5,734 nucleotides of DNA, taken from contig KL569212.1 of the NCBI GenBank assembly GCA_000715635.1, positions 1,751 to 7,484 on the forward strand, read 5' to 3'. The DNA is from Streptomyces violaceus (GTDB lineage: Bacteria; Actinomycetota; Actinomycetes; Streptomycetales; Streptomycetaceae). A model generated the notes under the pieces. It had not been told where the DNA came from. It worked only from the letters and a program-made list of their open reading frames with translations, and searched no databases. Below are positions 4,483 through 5,734 of this stretch, in pieces. Positions within the stretch are counted from its first letter, which is position 1; each line of letters opens with the position of its first letter. Made by a program: the position numbers and the translations under genes.

Positions 4483-5734
4483 CCGGGCAGGTCCTGGTTT
4501 TCCAGGTGGCTCTGGTAGTGCTGCTCGTGGCCTGCGGCGTCATCGCCCTCATCCTGCAGTCGGAGCGGGACAACAGCGCCGAGGCCAGGCGACGCTCCAC
4601 GGCCGTGGCACAGACCTTCGCGCACTCACCAGGGGTCCTGGCGGCATTGCAGACTCCGGATCCGAGCAAGATTCTCCAGCCGCTCACCGAGGCGGCACGC
4701 CGGGCCGCAGGCGTCGACTTCATCGTGGTCATGGACACGGAGGGCATCCGGTACACACACCCTTTGCCGGACCGGATCGGAAAGCGGTTCGTGGGCGAGA
4801 TCGGGCCGCCGCTGGCGGGGAAGGTCTACGTGGAGAGCGTCGACGGCCCGCTCGGTCGCGAGGTGCAGGCCACGGTCCCGATCGAGAACGCCGACAGCCG
4901 GGTGGTGGCACTCGTCTCGGCCGGGATGAAGGTCAAGAACGTCGAAAGTCAGTTGTCCCGGCAACTACCGATCATCCTGGGCGCCGGGGCCGGAGCGCTC
5001 GTGTTGTCCACCGGTGTGACGGCGCTGGTGGGCAAGCGGCTGCGACGCCAGACACACAGCCTGGCCCCGGACGAGATGACCCTGATGTACGAGCACCACG
5101 ACACGGTGCTCCACTCCGTTCGGGAAGGGGTGCTGATCGTGGCCGCCGACGGGCGGCTGATGCTGGCGAACGACGAGGCCAGACGGCTGCTGGAGCTGCC
5201 CCCGGACGTCGAGGGGCAGCTCGTCTCGAACCTGCCGGGCCTCGATCCCGAGATGAAGGCGCTGCTCGCCTCCGGGCGTGAGGCCACCGACGAGGTGCAC
5301 CTCGCGGGCGAGCGGTTGCTCGCGGTCAACCAACGGCCCACGGATTTCGGGGGAGGTCCCGAGGGAACGGTGGTGACACTGCGCGATTCCACCGAGCTGC
5401 AGGCGGTGACCGGCAGGGCGGAGGTGGCACGGGAGCGACTCAGGCTGCTGTACGACGCCGGACTCCGCATCGGTACCACCCTGGACGTGCTGCGCACCGC
5501 CGACGAGTTGGCGCAGGTCCCGATTCCTCGCTTCGCGGACTTCGTCACCGTGGACCTGGCCGACGCCGTCCTGCACGGCGAGGAGCCGGCCCTTACAGGG
5601 ACGGACATGCGACGCGCGGCCGTGTGCGGCATTCAGGACGACCATCCGCTCTCCGAACAGGGCCGGCTTTTCGACTACCTTCCCTCCACGCCCCAGGCGC
5701 GCGGCTACGGCAGCGGCCGCTCCCAGTTGGTGAG
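4410..5734 (+). CDS. Membrane sensor with DcuS/CitA-like, PAS and GAF domains, probably a SpoIIE-type phosphatase (3' end outside window)
   Basis: From ATG 4410 the frame is open for 441 codons to the window end. Order: a basic N-terminus; membrane helix 1 at about 28-49; an extracytoplasmic domain at about 51-184; membrane helix 2 at about 186-207; a PAS domain at about 229-330 (HHDTVLHSVREGVLIV, then LMLANDEARRLL); a short helical linker; and the beginning of a GAF domain from about 343 (RLRLLYDAGLRIGTTLDVLR, FADFVTVDLAD). The outer domain carries the DcuS/CitA pattern GIRYTHPLPDRIGKRF (Arg114, His117, Phe127), which in those sensors contacts carboxylate ligands. The Streptomyces proteins I know with this order continue into SpoIIE phosphatase and HATPase (anti-sigma kinase-like) domains; here that part is unseen, so a histidine kinase C-terminus is the alternative. 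Start choice: GAAAGG lies 4 nt upstream, and the N-terminal length fits relatives. The divergent neighbour is also a SpoIIE-family phosphatase. Confidence 0.88.
   Translation, partial: MANPFARFRHLSVKRLLGKGTRSVAGQVLVFQVALVVLLVACGVIALILQSERDNSAEARRRSTAVAQTFAHSPGVLAALQTPDPSKILQPLTEAARRAAGVDFIVVMDTEGIRYTHPLPDRIGKRFVGEIGPPLAGKVYVESVDGPLGREVQATVPIENADSRVVALVSAGMKVKNVESQLSRQLPIILGAGAGALVLSTGVTALVGKRLRRQTHSLAPDEMTLMYEHHDTVLHSVREGVLIVAADGRLMLANDEARRLLELPPDVEGQLVSNLPGLDPEMKALLASGREATDEVHLAGERLLAVNQRPTDFGGGPEGTVVTLRDSTELQAVTGRAEVARERLRLLYDAGLRIGTTLDVLRTADELAQVPIPRFADFVTVDLADAVLHGEEPALTGTDMRRAAVCGIQDDHPLSEQGRLFDYLPSTPQARGYGSGRSQLV

Noticed and set aside
4262..5281. Plus-strand frame of 339 codons overlapping the sensor gene
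   Set aside because: It is Gly/Arg-rich and without structure, while another frame of the same strand encodes the membrane helices, DcuS-like, PAS and GAF patterns and stays open to the window end.
4949..5645. Two minus-strand frames of about 226 codons opposite the sensor gene
   Set aside because: They are antisense shadows of the sensor gene; Ser/Arg- or Gln/His-rich translations with no recognisable family.
1..5734. CRISPR array, tRNA/rRNA gene, insertion sequence or attachment site
   Set aside because: I saw no regularly spaced repeats, no tRNA-like cloverleaf, and no transposase or paired terminal repeats flanking the decayed region, so the damage there looks like simple deletion rather than an intact mobile element.

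Overview
The window looks like a piece of a Streptomyces chromosome (or a close relative). It has very high GC with G/C-rich third codon positions, two SpoIIE/PP2C-type signalling proteins side by side, a large secreted lectin-type protein, and a single TTA leucine codon placed inside a signal peptide. This is a judgement from codon use and protein style; no ribosomal or other phylogenetic marker is present.

Layout. (1) Positions 1-1699, minus strand: the N-terminal 566 residues of a secreted protein with a signal peptide, an uncharacterised alpha-helical region, a three-repeat ricin-type beta-trefoil and the start of an Ala/Lys-rich coiled coil. Its C-terminus lies outside the window. It starts at TTG and carries a TTA codon at residue 18. 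(2) Positions 1700-2208: about 510 bp with no convincing gene, holding a candidate promoter for gene 1 and several dyads. (3) Positions 2209-3087: a decayed stretch with three gene remnants. These are a 73-codon plus-strand piece of unknown identity, the frameshifted N-terminal part of a GNAT acetyltransferase on the minus strand, and the first 33 codons of an MHS-type MFS transporter on the plus strand. The first two are broken at the same point (about 2427-2430), which looks like a deletion junction. (4) Positions 3088-4227, minus strand: an intact membrane-anchored PP2C/SpoIIE-family phosphatase. (5) Positions 4228-4409: a divergent intergenic region with a 20-bp dyad, an upstream small ORF with an ideal Shine-Dalgarno sequence, and a hairpin enclosing the next gene's ribosome binding site and start codon. 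(6) Positions 4410 to the end, plus strand: the first 441 residues of a membrane sensor with a DcuS/CitA-like periplasmic domain, PAS and GAF. In Streptomyces this arrangement usually continues into a SpoIIE phosphatase and an HATPase domain.

How it fits together. The two divergent phosphatase-type genes probably act in partner-switching control (dephosphorylation of STAS anti-anti-sigma factors), one with little input apparatus and one with an extracytoplasmic ligand sensor. The most interesting local signal is the leader of the sensor gene, where the sequence suggests that translation may be coupled to an overlapping small ORF. Gene 1 looks developmentally controlled through bldA and may be the front half of a large secreted carrier protein.
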